A stretch of DNA of 64,000 nucleotides from UBA935 sp031555615 (GCA_031555615.1 JAVBUF010000071.1:14050-78049); one strand, 5' to 3'. Counted from the first letter of the stretch, positions 1 through 8,647 are shown. Notes: generated by a model from the letters alone, not told the origin. Program-made: numbers and translations.

Positions 1-306
1 GCAGGGCGGACACCAGCTGGCCCAGAAGTTCAGCACCACCGGTTTTCCCCGCAGTTCTGAAAGGGTAACTTCGTTACCGTCCTGATCGGTGACGGTAAAA
101 TCCGGGGCCGTAACCGGCTCTCTTTCTGCCTCACTTTCTGCCGGCTCTGTACCTGCCGTTTCACTGTTCCCGGCGCTCTCCGTCCGGTTATCAGGCAGCG
201 TCATATCCACTGCGCCTTTATACCGCTGATATAAAAAAGTGCTTCCGCCGATGATTATCACCAATACCACAATTAGAATAAGTAACTGTTTTTTATTTTT
301 TTCCAT
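1..306 (-). CDS. TlpA/ResA-like thiol-disulfide oxidoreductase, C-terminus outside window
   Basis: Translation from the ATG at 306 gives a short basic N-terminus, one hydrophobic segment (about residues 7-23), a Glu/Ala/Thr-rich linker, and the start of a thioredoxin fold that reaches FWASWCPPC at the window edge. The WCPPC motif is the redox-active CxxC of TlpA/ResA-type membrane-anchored redoxins, which reduce or exchange disulfides outside the membrane. A good Shine-Dalgarno (GGAGGAA) precedes the start. It lies 28 bp downstream of the CcdA gene on the same strand, the expected electron donor, so the two probably form one operon. Only about 102 residues are visible; the rest lies before base 1. 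Confidence 0.88.
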   Translation of the reverse strand, partial: MEKNKKQLLILIVVLVIIIGGSTFLYQRYKGAVDMTLPDNRTESAGNSETAGTEPAESEAEREPVTAPDFTVTDQDGNEVTLSELRGKPVVLNFWASWCPPC

Positions 307-334
307 AATTTCCTCCGGTTCCAATAATAGATAA

Positions 335-1003
335 CTAAGACAACAATGCCAGAAAATATCCCATCATGCCGGTCATCATCAGAATACCGATAATGACTAA
401 AAAGATACCGCATATCTTATTGACTGTTCTGTAATTCCTTTTAATAAAGTTAAAGGCTCCCTTCAGCTTACCGATCAATACCGCGCTGATTAAAAAGGGG
501 ATTCCCAACCCCAGGGAATAACATACCAGCATCAGAATCCCTTTCACTGCCGAACCCTGCTGGGAAGCCAGCATCAATGCCGAACCCAGAAAGGCCCCCA
601 CACAGGGTGTCCAGCCGATGGAAAATACCATTCCGAAAAGAACCGTCTGCCAAAAGCTCAGATCCTTTTTCTGAGCCGTAAGCCCTTTGGCCCGATTCAG
701 AAAACCGATCCGAATAACCTCCATAAAATTCAATCCGAATAAAACGACGATTGCTCCCGTGACAATATTTACCATGGTCTGATAGCGGCTCAGGAAGCTG
801 CCTATCAAACCGGCAAATCCCCCCAGTAAAATAAACACCAGGGAAAATCCCAAAATAAAGCCCAAGGCATTGGATACGGTTTTCTTCATATCCTCTTCCT
901 GGCTGCCTCCGGCAAAGTAGGAAATATAAATGGGCAGCATAGGCAGCAAACAGGGGGATATAAAGGTAATGATCCCTTCTAAAAATGAAATGAAATATTG
1001 CAT
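335..1003 (-). CDS. ccdA: Cytochrome c biogenesis protein CcdA family (thiol:disulfide transporter)
   Basis: This 222-residue polytopic membrane protein has about six hydrophobic segments. It carries the two diagnostic cysteines of the CcdA/DsbD-beta family, in SPCLLPMLP near the N-terminus and in GWTPCVGAF in the middle. The family passes electrons from cytosolic thioredoxin across the membrane to extracytoplasmic thioredoxin-like proteins; the TlpA-like gene immediately downstream fits that role. The start at 1003 is chosen because AAGGAGAGAG lies just upstream. A longer reading from 1045 would overlap the preceding gene and has no ribosome site. Confidence 0.92.
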   Translation of the reverse strand: MQYFISFLEGIITFISPCLLPMLPIYISYFAGGSQEEDMKKTVSNALGFILGFSLVFILLGGFAGLIGSFLSRYQTMVNIVTGAIVVLFGLNFMEVIRIGFLNRAKGLTAQKKDLSFWQTVLFGMVFSIGWTPCVGAFLGSALMLASQQGSAVKGILMLVCYSLGLGIPFLISAVLIGKLKGAFNFIKRNYRTVNKICGIFLVIIGILMMTGMMGYFLALLS

Positions 1004-1016
1004 ATTTACTCTCTCC

Positions 1017-1955
1017 TTAATCCTGAAACAAGTGCATCTGACCATCCCGCAGGCTTTTGGCCGGATATTCCTTCAAGCTGTCTGTCTCCTTCAGTTCCCC
1101 GCACAGCATCGGGGCACCGGGCCGGTATTTTGCCGCATTTCGCCGCACTGTCTCCGGCTGGTGATTGGCATAACAATACCGACAGCCGTTCAGGCAGGTA
1201 TTATAGGTTCCCAAATCCACGCTGGCCACACAACCGCACGCCTGCCGCTGGTTCTTGTCCTTTTTGACATCCAGCCGGCAGCCCAGAAGGCGTTCCAGCC
1301 GCCGGTCATCGATACATCTGCCATGAGATATCCCGAACTGCTCCAGGGGAATATCTTCGGCACAGGATTCCATCGTGAGCTTGCAGCTGCCGGCAATTTT
1401 TGACAACGCTTCGGCCAATTGAAGCTTTTCTTCATGACCTGGTTCTTTAATGGATAGTATATCCATATTCTTTTTAATTTTAGTATACATATCTAAAAAA
1501 CTGATTACGCACTTACCGGCAGCCGAAGCTATCTGCCCGGCTATCTGACCAAAAGTTTCCTGATGCCAGGAAACGGTATATTTCTCGCTTAACAGAATGG
1601 GATCATATCGCCAGATCACCCTGTCACGACCTATTATATCGGACAATTTGAGAAAAGTCTTAAGCCGCTCCTCCACACTGGGCAAAGCCGCCTCTACATC
1701 TGGCTGGTACCCGTTTAGGGTAAATTGGAAATAATAAGTATATTCCCTTAATTCCGTTAGTCTTGCCAGCATCGGTTCCGGATTTTTAGACCAGAATACG
1801 ATGCCGTCCACCACTTCCGAAGACAGATCGATCCGGCTCACCTGGGCCGGATTCATGGGATTGCGGGTTAATACATACTTTTCGGCAATTCTCTGATAGA
1901 ACCACTCACTGAAGTGAGCCGGGATGTCACATCTTCTGCTGGCGCTTATGATCAT
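1017..1955 (-). CDS. DUF1848 family protein with C-terminal CX3CX2C motif
   Basis: The N-terminus (IISASRRCDIPAHFSEWF) and the internal VFWSKNPEPM and FTLNGYQPDVE segments match the DUF1848 family of about 300 residues, whose function is not established to my knowledge. A Cys-rich tail contains CLNGCRYCYAN near residues 255-265, the CX3CX2C spacing used by radical SAM enzymes to bind a 4Fe-4S cluster, although here it sits at the C-terminus. I chose the ATG at 1955, which gives the family-typical start; an ATG four codons upstream (1967) is also possible and neither has an ideal ribosome site. The stop lies 13 bp before the CcdA start, so cotranscription is likely. Confidence 0.8.
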   Translation of the reverse strand: MIISASRRCDIPAHFSEWFYQRIAEKYVLTRNPMNPAQVSRIDLSSEVVDGIVFWSKNPEPMLARLTELREYTYYFQFTLNGYQPDVEAALPSVEERLKTFLKLSDIIGRDRVIWRYDPILLSEKYTVSWHQETFGQIAGQIASAAGKCVISFLDMYTKIKKNMDILSIKEPGHEEKLQLAEALSKIAGSCKLTMESCAEDIPLEQFGISHGRCIDDRRLERLLGCRLDVKKDKNQRQACGCVASVDLGTYNTCLNGCRYCYANHQPETVRRNAAKYRPGAPMLCGELKETDSLKEYPAKSLRDGQMHLFQD

Positions 1956-2073
1956 ATCCGTAACCATACCTTTCCGCTATCTATAAATTCATAATACCTA
2001 TTATTTTACTATAAATACATCCGGCTGCCAATGCCGGGAAAGAATCTTCCGGCAAGATTTGGCATCTGCAGCG

Positions 2074-2102
2074 GAAAAAAAGAACCCGCGCCAACAGGTT
2101 CT
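2074..2102 (-). terminator. Intrinsic terminator downstream of superoxide dismutase
   Basis: On the minus strand AGAACC and GGGTTCT can pair around a GC-rich loop and are followed directly by a run of seven T. It lies about 35 bp after the SOD stop codon. Confidence 0.75.
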
Positions 2103-2136
2103 CCCTTTCCAGTATTATCCTGTATATACTTACATC

Positions 2137-2796
2137 CTACATCCTGTAAACACGGTTCCTCTCTGTTCCACTCAAAAAATTCCGGTTGGCCTGCTCCCAA
2201 TTCACCACCTGAAACCAATCCGTTATATAGTTCGCCCTGACATTGTAATGTTTTAAGTAATAAGCATGCTCCCATACATCAATATTGATGATCGGTGTAT
2301 AACGCTGCAGCTGCGGTGTATTCTGATTAGCCGTGGTAACGATACTGAGCATCCCACTGTCCCCGGCAATCAGCCAGGCGTAGCCGGAACCGAAAACCCC
2401 CAGTGCCGCTGCGGTAAACTGCTCTTTGAACCGGTCAAAACCGCCGAATATATCGTTAATATATTTGGCCAGCACTCCCATGGGACGATTCCCGCCATTA
2501 GCTGCTGTCGGCTTAGCCAAAATGGAAAAATAAAATTTGTGGTTATAAACCCCTCCGGCATTATTAATAATTGATGTCTTGACTTCCGGCGGGAAATACA
2601 CTGCCTGAGTAATCAGTTCTTCTAAAGACAATTCCTGCAGGGCGGGATATTCCCTTAAAATATTATTCAAATTGTTGATGTAGGTCTGGAGATGTTTATC
2701 GTGATGCAGATGCATGGTCTTTTCATCAATATAAGGTTCCAGTGCATCATAAGTATAGGGTAATGGGGTATTTACAAATTCATAATGCTCGTTCAA
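2137..2796 (-). CDS. Superoxide dismutase (Fe/Mn family)
   Basis: The 219-residue protein has all four metal ligands in context: His in HLHHDKH, His in VYNHKFYF, and Asp and His in DVWEHAYYL. It also has the GSGYAWL and TTANQNTP segments typical of Fe/Mn superoxide dismutases. It converts superoxide to oxygen and peroxide, plausibly protecting an anaerobe during oxygen exposure. The best start is TTG at 2796, with AAGGAG nine bases upstream, giving MNEHYEFVNTPLPY. The longer frame to 2892 would overlap the histidine kinase gene. Metal preference cannot be read reliably from sequence alone. Confidence 0.93.
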   Translation of the reverse strand: MNEHYEFVNTPLPYTYDALEPYIDEKTMHLHHDKHLQTYINNLNNILREYPALQELSLEELITQAVYFPPEVKTSIINNAGGVYNHKFYFSILAKPTAANGGNRPMGVLAKYINDIFGGFDRFKEQFTAAALGVFGSGYAWLIAGDSGMLSIVTTANQNTPQLQRYTPIINIDVWEHAYYLKHYNVRANYITDWFQVVNWEQANRNFLSGTERNRVYRM

Positions 2797-2851
2797 TTTA
2801 TAAATCTCCTTTTTTCCCATTATATGACGCAAATAAGAAAAAAGTCCCTCC

Positions 2852-4132
2852 TTACTGCTTTGGAATAAATATTGTAACCTCTGTTCCCTCACCCGGAGTG
2901 CTCGCTATATTCAGCCGGCCGTTACACATCCTAGCCACACGGTTACTGACATTTTCAATTCCGACATGTGCTCTTCCGTCATCAAGCTTCTTATCAGTAC
3001 AAAATCCTGCTCCGTCATCCGCAACAATAATAACATATTCTTCGTTCTGCAATTTTGTGGATATAGTCACCGTACCCCCCGCCTCTTTTTTGGTGATACC
3101 ATGACGCACGGCATTTTCCACTATCGGCTGCAAGGTCAGGGGGGGAAGCATAAAATCTGTTTCCTGAATGTCATATACCACATTCACCCGATTGCCAAAC
3201 CGCTTTTTCTCCAGCGAAAGATAATTCTCCACATGTTCTATTTCCTGCTGAAAGGCAATCGGCTTTTTGATGGTCAGGGAATCCATATTACTTCTCAGAT
3301 AGCAGGCAAATTCTGTGGCGGCTTCCTTTGCCATGGCCGGATCAAGATCGCATAGCTGCTGGATTACCACCAGGGAATTATAAAGAAAGTGGGGCTGGAT
3401 CTGAGATAACATAATGGCGATACGATTTTCTGTCAACTCCAGCTCTTTTTCCTGCAAGCGTCTTACCTGTTCTGTCTGAATACCGCTGTAAATCACCAGT
3501 ATCGAAAGCGTGCTGGCAATATAAAGGAGGGCCAGTCCATACACCTTCATCTGAATCACCATGGCCAGGATGGGCAGCACTAAATAGAATAAGAAAGAAA
3601 AAAATTCTCTGCGCTGCAAGTATTTCCGATATCTTATAATAACCCCGGTATTGATAAACATAACCAGAAGTCCCCATATTTGCGAAAGCCAGAACAAATC
3701 TCCACGGTGATAAAAGTTATTTTCATCAAAGTAATAGAACATATGATTAAATTGAGATACTATAATAAGTATTACCGCAACTATACAGATCCCCCCGGAA
3801 ATCCTTCTGGTACCCGCCGGAATCTTTGTTTTCATACTCAAAAAAGTAATCAGATATTCCGTAAAAATCCAAAGGATCAAATATCCAAACATATATACAC
3901 AAAAATTAGCGATCCGCACACCATAAAAAGACCAAAGGGCCGTATGTCCTTTCACCCCCCAGGCAACCGCATCGCTAAGCAATACCAGTGTATTCGTTGC
4001 AAATAAACAGATAAATATGGCATTCAGCTTTTCATGCCTGTTACTGTAAATAAACAGCGACATCGCCATAATAATTGAAATAAGACTTCCGAATATTTCC
4101 AATGCAATATTTATATAACCAATCAAACTCAT
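2852..4132 (-). CDS. LytS/YesM-like sensor histidine kinase (orphan)
   Basis: This 426-residue protein begins with about six to seven hydrophobic segments (residues 1-215) and no large extracellular loop. It then has a His_kinase domain with QIQPHFLYNSL, where His248 is the likely phosphoacceptor, and a C-terminal HATPase with an N-box (PIVENAVRHGI) and G-box (DDGAGF). This layout resembles LytS-type kinases and MHYT/7TM-style sensors. No response regulator gene adjoins it, so the partner must be elsewhere. The SOD gene follows 55 bp downstream and may share the transcript. Confidence 0.88.
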   Translation of the reverse strand: MSLIGYINIALEIFGSLISIIMAMSLFIYSNRHEKLNAIFICLFATNTLVLLSDAVAWGVKGHTALWSFYGVRIANFCVYMFGYLILWIFTEYLITFLSMKTKIPAGTRRISGGICIVAVILIIVSQFNHMFYYFDENNFYHRGDLFWLSQIWGLLVMFINTGVIIRYRKYLQRREFFSFLFYLVLPILAMVIQMKVYGLALLYIASTLSILVIYSGIQTEQVRRLQEKELELTENRIAIMLSQIQPHFLYNSLVVIQQLCDLDPAMAKEAATEFACYLRSNMDSLTIKKPIAFQQEIEHVENYLSLEKKRFGNRVNVVYDIQETDFMLPPLTLQPIVENAVRHGITKKEAGGTVTISTKLQNEEYVIIVADDGAGFCTDKKLDDGRAHVGIENVSNRVARMCNGRLNIASTPGEGTEVTIFIPKQ

Positions 4133-4257
4133 CCTGCTGCTTCCTCTTCTGCCTGATATCTTCCGTAAAATCTTTTTTATTATACCATCCTCAATAATAA
4201 AAACTATTAAGAAATCAAAAATTTTCTAAAATAAATATTAAATCATTGCATAATGTA

Positions 4258-4327
4258 GTGACAAATCATAAATCATGTGATATATAATAAATATAAATTT
4301 TTAGCAATCAACCAGTTAGAGTTCTGA
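4258..4327 (+). promoter_or_regulatory. Hsp20 promoter with CIRCE-like operator
   Basis: GTGACA (4258-4263) and TATAAT (4283-4288), or the overlapping TATATA at 17-bp spacing, form a plausible sigma-A promoter. Just downstream, TTAGCAATC (4301-4309), nine bases, then GAGTTCTGA (4319-4327) matches the HrcA operator CIRCE (TTAGCACTC-N9-GAGTGCTAA) at 15 of 18 positions with the exact spacer length. HrcA control is therefore inferred. Confidence 0.6.
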
Positions 4328-4361
4328 TAACACAAAAATAAAAAGAAAATTAGTTTTTATT

Positions 4362-4808
4362 ATGACAGGATTAATCCCCTTCAACAGACGCAGAAACGAA
4401 CTGGACAATTTAGGTACAGGTAACTTTTACAACATGCTTGATGACTTCTTTAATGATAGTTGGTTTTCAGGCAGAAACCTGGCCGGAGACACATTTAAGA
4501 TGGATGTAAAGGAAAAAGATTCTACTTACATCATTGAAGCAGAGCTTCCCGGTGTCAGCAAGGAAAATATCGACCTGGATCTCACCGACGAACGGCTGAC
4601 CATCTCCGTAAAACATGAGGAAGACACCAAAGAAGAAAAGGATAACTATGTTCATCGGGAAAGACGGTTGTGCTCAATGAGCCGCAGCATTCATCTGAAT
4701 GATGCCGATTTTGGCAGTATCAAAGCCAAATTGGATAACGGTATCCTGACCATTTCCATCCCCAGGAAAGAACCCGTTTCCGCTTCCACCAAAATCAATA
4801 TTGACTAA
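4362..4808 (+). CDS. Small heat-shock protein, Hsp20/alpha-crystallin family
   Basis: The 148-residue protein has an N-terminal arm (LIPFNRRRNELD, LDDFF), an alpha-crystallin domain from about residue 45 to 140 (FKMDVKEKDSTYIIEAELPGV, then the strands around LTISVKHEE and RSIHL), and the AKLDNGILTISIPRKE block typical of Hsp20. These ATP-independent chaperones hold unfolding proteins in large oligomers. The terminal IXI motif appears only weakly. The gene stands alone on the plus strand between minus-strand genes. A CIRCE-like element upstream suggests heat-inducible repression by HrcA. The Shine-Dalgarno region is weak. Confidence 0.94.
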   Translation: MTGLIPFNRRRNELDNLGTGNFYNMLDDFFNDSWFSGRNLAGDTFKMDVKEKDSTYIIEAELPGVSKENIDLDLTDERLTISVKHEEDTKEEKDNYVHRERRLCSMSRSIHLNDADFGSIKAKLDNGILTISIPRKEPVSASTKINID

Positions 4809-4814
4809 GGTAAA

Positions 4815-4842
4815 GAGAGGGCTGACAACTGTCAGCCCTCTC
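4815..4842. terminator. Perfect 12-bp hairpin between convergent hsp20 and ABC permease genes
   Basis: GAGAGGGCTGAC (4815-4826) and its exact complement (4831-4842) flank an AACT loop. The T-rich flank is better on the minus side (TTTACCTT), so it probably ends the ABC transcript and may also stop hsp20 transcription. Confidence 0.7.
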
Positions 4843-4882
4843 GCATTAATATGCGTTTCAATCACCATATCCTTATTGCCAA

Positions 4883-6466
4883 TTACGATAGTTTCATATC
4901 CCTTCGCCGGTATCCGATAAAACCAAGAACATACATCACCGCCGCAATTGCCGACAAGATTATAAAGGATGCCATATTAAAATCCTCCATGGGCAGTTTG
5001 GGGATATACCCAAAGGGAGACAGTTTACCCAGCCATTCCGGCAGCTTCATCACACTTCCGATATAAATGATAAAAAAAGCATAACCCAGATACACCCAGG
5101 CAAAAGCGGTAAACCGGGGCAAATAAGCGATCAGCACCATGGCAATACCCAGCATGAACCAGATTGCCGGAACATAAACCATGGATGCCTGGAAAAAGAC
5201 GGTGAAGGCAATGGGGTTCTCCATTACCGGAGTGCTTCCCGCCCAAAAGCCCACAGCATTCAGAAACGGCATCAGCACTCCCGCTACCAGGGCAATCAGA
5301 AAATATCCCCAAAGCTGGTCATAGCGTGAGGCTGCTCGGCCCAGAACATTTTCCGCATAACCGCCGCTTTCCTGGGAACGGGCCTTCAGGATAAACTGTA
5401 AAATCGGAATGGTTCCCAGGATCGACATGATGACCATCAAAAACGAGATAAACTGGGCCGGATCACCATCCGGGAAAATCATCTTGAAAAGCTCATTGGT
5501 TGAAATAAAGGCTTCCATATCTCCCATAATAGAACCGTAGGACATCCCCAGCAGGGGGATCACCAGTATCCAAACGATAATCGATGTCCTTAGCAGCCGC
5601 CAGGCCAGGCCGGAAGCATTGCTTAAATAAGGCGCCGCCGCTCGTTTCCCCGGTCTTGCCGGAATCAGCCCTTCGCCCATGTCACGGATCCCGCAAAGCC
5701 AAAAGGCTACTGCTGTTGTCACCATGCTGATCAGCAGGGTTACCCAAACCGGCCACCATTGATTTTCGGTATAGGCCTTTGTCCGCAGAATCAGACCCAG
5801 AGGGGAAATACAGGCCAGCAGCTCACTTTGCATATCCCCCATGGCCCTTACCATAAAGGCCACCACCAGAAAAGCAAAGGATAATCCCTGGGCAGTTCGG
5901 GGATTGGCACATAACTGGCAAAATACCGCTGTCACCGCGGCAAACAGCAGACCTGTTGCGCCCATTGACAGACCGAAAAGCATGGAACCGACAGCATCCA
6001 TACTCTCAACCCCTAAGATGGCCAGGCCGCCCCCCATCAGCAGGGCAAAAACAAGGTTCAGGATTACCGCAGCGGTGAGCACCGCCGAAAGATTACTCAG
6101 TCTCCCCACCGGCAGGGAGCGAATTACTTCAATACGTCCCCGTTCTTCATCCTGCCTGGTATGGCGCACCACCAGAAAAATATTCATGACCCCCATAATG
6201 GCCGCTGACCACAATGCCATAAAATTGGTATAAAGTGCCCCGGTGGTGTAGCCGCCGCTTTCATAAACCGGTCCAAGCATGGCAATCATGGCTGGATTTT
6301 TCATAGTTTCGGCCATCACCAGCCGTTCCGGCTGGGTAGGATACATCCCCGGCACCGCACTGCCGAAGCCCACCACCAGTCCCAACATACCCGCAAGCCA
6401 TAAAAGCGAACGCAGCCGGTCACGGCGAAAAATAAGCCGGCAAAGCAAAAGATTATTCTTGAACAT
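4883..6466 (-). CDS. ABC-2 type multidrug/antibiotic exporter permease
   Basis: This 527-residue membrane protein has about twelve hydrophobic segments arranged as two six-helix halves, like the large permeases paired with single ATPases in the tetronasin/antibiotic exporter group. The cytoplasmic linker near residue 265-285 is basic. The gene starts 5 bp after the stop of the ABC ATPase and would form the membrane half of that exporter. The substrate cannot be told from sequence; TetR-linked exporters of this type commonly extrude drugs or lipophilic compounds. Confidence 0.87.
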   Translation of the reverse strand: MFKNNLLLCRLIFRRDRLRSLLWLAGMLGLVVGFGSAVPGMYPTQPERLVMAETMKNPAMIAMLGPVYESGGYTTGALYTNFMALWSAAIMGVMNIFLVVRHTRQDEERGRIEVIRSLPVGRLSNLSAVLTAAVILNLVFALLMGGGLAILGVESMDAVGSMLFGLSMGATGLLFAAVTAVFCQLCANPRTAQGLSFAFLVVAFMVRAMGDMQSELLACISPLGLILRTKAYTENQWWPVWVTLLISMVTTAVAFWLCGIRDMGEGLIPARPGKRAAAPYLSNASGLAWRLLRTSIIVWILVIPLLGMSYGSIMGDMEAFISTNELFKMIFPDGDPAQFISFLMVIMSILGTIPILQFILKARSQESGGYAENVLGRAASRYDQLWGYFLIALVAGVLMPFLNAVGFWAGSTPVMENPIAFTVFFQASMVYVPAIWFMLGIAMVLIAYLPRFTAFAWVYLGYAFFIIYIGSVMKLPEWLGKLSPFGYIPKLPMEDFNMASFIILSAIAAVMYVLGFIGYRRRDMKLS

Positions 6467-6471
6467 ATCCG

Positions 6472-7359
6472 TTACCCCCTTATATTTTCATAATGGCTCA
6501 TAAACAATTCTTCCAGTGTCGGCGGTGAACTCTCCAGCTTGATAATGCCAAAACCGGTAAGCAGTGCCATCACCTGATTCAGTTCTCTGGTATCAACGGC
6601 AAAATTCAGTCCGCCGTTAGATTTGCTGATATTATGAACCCCCTGCACAGCGTCCAGTCCTTCCACCACCCGCTCGGTCTCCACCGTAATACTGGTCCGG
6701 GTCAGGTGACGCAGCTCGGTCATGGTGCCGGTTTCAATAATTCTGCCGTCGCGGATAATGCTCACTTTGTCACAAAGCCGCTCCACCTCCTGTAAGATAT
6801 GACTGGACAGGAAAACCGCCTTGCCGGTTTTTTTGACCTCCAGAACACACTCCTGGAAAACCTTCTCCATCAGGGGATCAAGGCCGGAGGTGGGTTCATC
6901 AAGAATATACAAGTCCGCATCCGATGAAAATGCCGCAACCAAAGCCACCTTCTGCCTGTTGCCCTTGGAATAGGTACGGCATTTCTTGGTGGGATCAAGT
7001 TCAAAACGCCGGATCAGTTCTTCCTTCCGGCTTTTATTATCCCCCTTCCGCAGCCGCACAAAAAGATCAATTACTTCACCGCCGGTGAGATTCGACCAGA
7101 GATTGACATCACCGGGAACATACGCGATTCTTTTGTGGATATCCACGGCATCCTTCCACACATCCTTTCCGAAAATCGTGGCCCCGCCGTCTGTGGCTTT
7201 CAGAATACCCAGCAGCACCCGAATGGTGGTGGTCTTGCCGGCTCCGTTGGGACCGATAAAACCATAAACCTCACCGGGATTCACACTGATATTCACCTCA
7301 CTCAGTGCCGTAAACTTTCCGTACTTTTTTGTCAGATTGCAAACCTCCATCAGACTCAT
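6472..7359 (-). CDS. ABC exporter ATP-binding protein
   Basis: A 295-residue nucleotide-binding domain protein. It has Walker A GPNGAGKTT (residues 36-44), a divergent signature YSKGNRQKV in place of LSGGQ, Walker B LYILDEPTSGLDP, and a switch His in LSSHILQEVERLC. The C-terminal extension of about 80 residues is usual for drug-export ATPases. It powers the downstream permease, with which it overlaps functionally in one operon. AGGAGGATTTAAGT precedes the ATG. The gene lies downstream of tetR but past an intrinsic terminator, so read-through or a second promoter in 7360-7400 is needed. Confidence 0.93.
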   Translation of the reverse strand: MSLMEVCNLTKKYGKFTALSEVNISVNPGEVYGFIGPNGAGKTTTIRVLLGILKATDGGATIFGKDVWKDAVDIHKRIAYVPGDVNLWSNLTGGEVIDLFVRLRKGDNKSRKEELIRRFELDPTKKCRTYSKGNRQKVALVAAFSSDADLYILDEPTSGLDPLMEKVFQECVLEVKKTGKAVFLSSHILQEVERLCDKVSIIRDGRIIETGTMTELRHLTRTSITVETERVVEGLDAVQGVHNISKSNGGLNFAVDTRELNQVMALLTGFGIIKLESSPPTLEELFMSHYENIRG

Positions 7360-7397
7360 ACTTAAATCCTCCTGTTTTTTATATTGCCTTTAACAGC

Positions 7398-7441
7398 AAA
7401 AAGGCGGGGGCTTTAACAGACATCACCTGTTAAAGCTCCCC
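7398..7441 (-). terminator. Intrinsic terminator between tetR and the ABC genes
   Basis: Reading the minus strand, a roughly 14-bp stem (arms at 7427-7441 and 7406-7419, with one bulge) ends in GCCTTTTTGC. The CTTTAACAG motif of the arm recurs once more at 7388-7396. It sits 50 bp after the tetR stop and 40 bp before the ABC start, so it probably lowers exporter expression relative to the repressor. Confidence 0.72.
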
Positions 7442-7490
7442 ACCCTGAAGCTCAAGTCTTGAAGCGGTTTCCCGCTCAACCGGTTAAGAA

Positions 7491-8132
7491 CTATAAATAT
7501 TCTTCCCTGTAAAGGGACTTTTTTAAAATATTCAGATAACTTTCCATTTCCTCGATTAAACCTTGCAGGAATGCATCATCCTTTGTTTTCGTCCAGTCAA
7601 TGGATTCCTGCTGTTTGGTCAGGGCAAAACCTTCTAACGTCCACCAGATCAGCTGCAGTGCCTTCTGCACATCAATGTCCGGCTTAAACTTAAACAAATC
7701 AATGCCCTGATAAACTTTCTGAGAAAAATCCCCGGCAAAACGGGCAAATTCTCCCTTAAGCAGGTCGCGGGCCTCGGGAGCATCATCCCGGTAAGCATTT
7801 TGCATGAAATCGGACAGATTGGGATATTGTGCCGCAATCTCCAGCTTGAACCAGGCAAACGCCGTCCAACGCTCAAAAACATCGGTGGGCATATCATTTA
7901 TATGAGGCTCCATAACCTCCATCATAAAATCAACACCATAATGGTACAGAAACCCAAACAGCTCTTGCTTGGAAGCAAAGTAGTGAAACAGTGCCCCCTT
8001 TGAAATCCCGGCTTTTTTTACGATTTCATTGGTGGAAGCGTTCTTATAGCTCTTGACTGAAAACTCATGCATAGCGGCATTAATAATCCGGTCGCGCTTC
8101 TCACTGTCCAGGGTCTTAAAATTCTCATGCAC
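7491..8132 (-). CDS. TetR/AcrR family transcriptional repressor
   Basis: The N-terminal helix-turn-helix is clear: RIINAAMHEF, TNEIVKKAGISKGALFHYFASKQELF. A C-terminal ligand-binding domain follows, giving about 213 residues. The GTG at 8132 is preferred because GGAGGT lies six bases upstream; the frame is open to 8156, but that start would overlap the ribosome site. It most likely represses its own promoter and, directly or by read-through, the ABC exporter downstream. The promoter carries two palindromic operator candidates. The ligand is unknown and is probably a transported compound. Confidence 0.93.
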   Translation of the reverse strand: MHENFKTLDSEKRDRIINAAMHEFSVKSYKNASTNEIVKKAGISKGALFHYFASKQELFGFLYHYGVDFMMEVMEPHINDMPTDVFERWTAFAWFKLEIAAQYPNLSDFMQNAYRDDAPEARDLLKGEFARFAGDFSQKVYQGIDLFKFKPDIDVQKALQLIWWTLEGFALTKQQESIDWTKTKDDAFLQGLIEEMESYLNILKKSLYREEYL

Positions 8133-8150
8133 GTAAGCACCTCCCATACA

Positions 8151-8202
8151 GACCACTCTGGTCGGTTTTCTTCATTATAGCACAACCAACCAGAGTGGTC
8201 AA
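8151..8202 (-). promoter_or_regulatory. tetR promoter with paired operators
   Basis: On the minus strand TTGACC (8202-8197), a 17-bp spacer and an extended TATAAT (8179-8174) make a near-ideal promoter. Two copies of the palindrome-like GACCACTCTGGT lie in inverted orientation at 8151-8162 and 8189-8200. One overlaps the -35 end and the other follows the -10, so bound repressor would block both. Confidence 0.8.
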
Positions 8203-8209
8203 TATTATT

Positions 8210-8647
8210 TTACATTTCTTTATGGTATTTGGTAAGATAAAAAACATTGGCCAAAATGACCAGTAAATACAGTGCCGTCAGTGTAAGGATGACATACATA
8301 TCAACCCGCATAAGAGCAAAGGCCAGCAGAATCGCGGCATAAATATATAGCATCAGGTCGTAAGCCCGGGCCTTGGCTTTATTGCTGATATAATTATTTC
8401 GTTCGTCCTTTTGTTCGATTTCAACTTGTTTGGCAGCCTGGGGATTTTTTATAAGTGCTCTTATTTTTACAGCCTCCCCCAGATTGCCGCCAAAGATACC
8501 CGCTCCCACACCAACACAAATATAAGACAATGTTTTTAATATGCCGTTCATTTCCGGCAATAGTTTTGCAAGCACTAAACCTGCGATAAAGATAATAAAT
8601 CCAATAATGGATAAAAAAATGTAGCGGCCTGTTTTATACTGTTTCAT
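8210..8647 (-). CDS. Small membrane protein paired with XRE regulator
   Basis: A 145-residue protein with four hydrophobic segments (about 9-29, 38-60, 95-115 and 118-138). Between them is a charged stretch containing IEQKDERNNYISNKAKARAYD, which resembles small Firmicutes membrane proteins of the DUF2178 kind encoded next to XRE regulators. The start at 8647 is chosen because GAGGAGGAACAGG precedes it. It overlaps the end of the XRE gene by 14 bp, implying translational coupling. Its role is unknown; such pairs often behave as a regulator with a membrane partner. Confidence 0.75.
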   Translation of the reverse strand: MKQYKTGRYIFLSIIGFIIFIAGLVLAKLLPEMNGILKTLSYICVGVGAGIFGGNLGEAVKIRALIKNPQAAKQVEIEQKDERNNYISNKAKARAYDLMLYIYAAILLAFALMRVDMYVILTLTALYLLVILANVFYLTKYHKEM

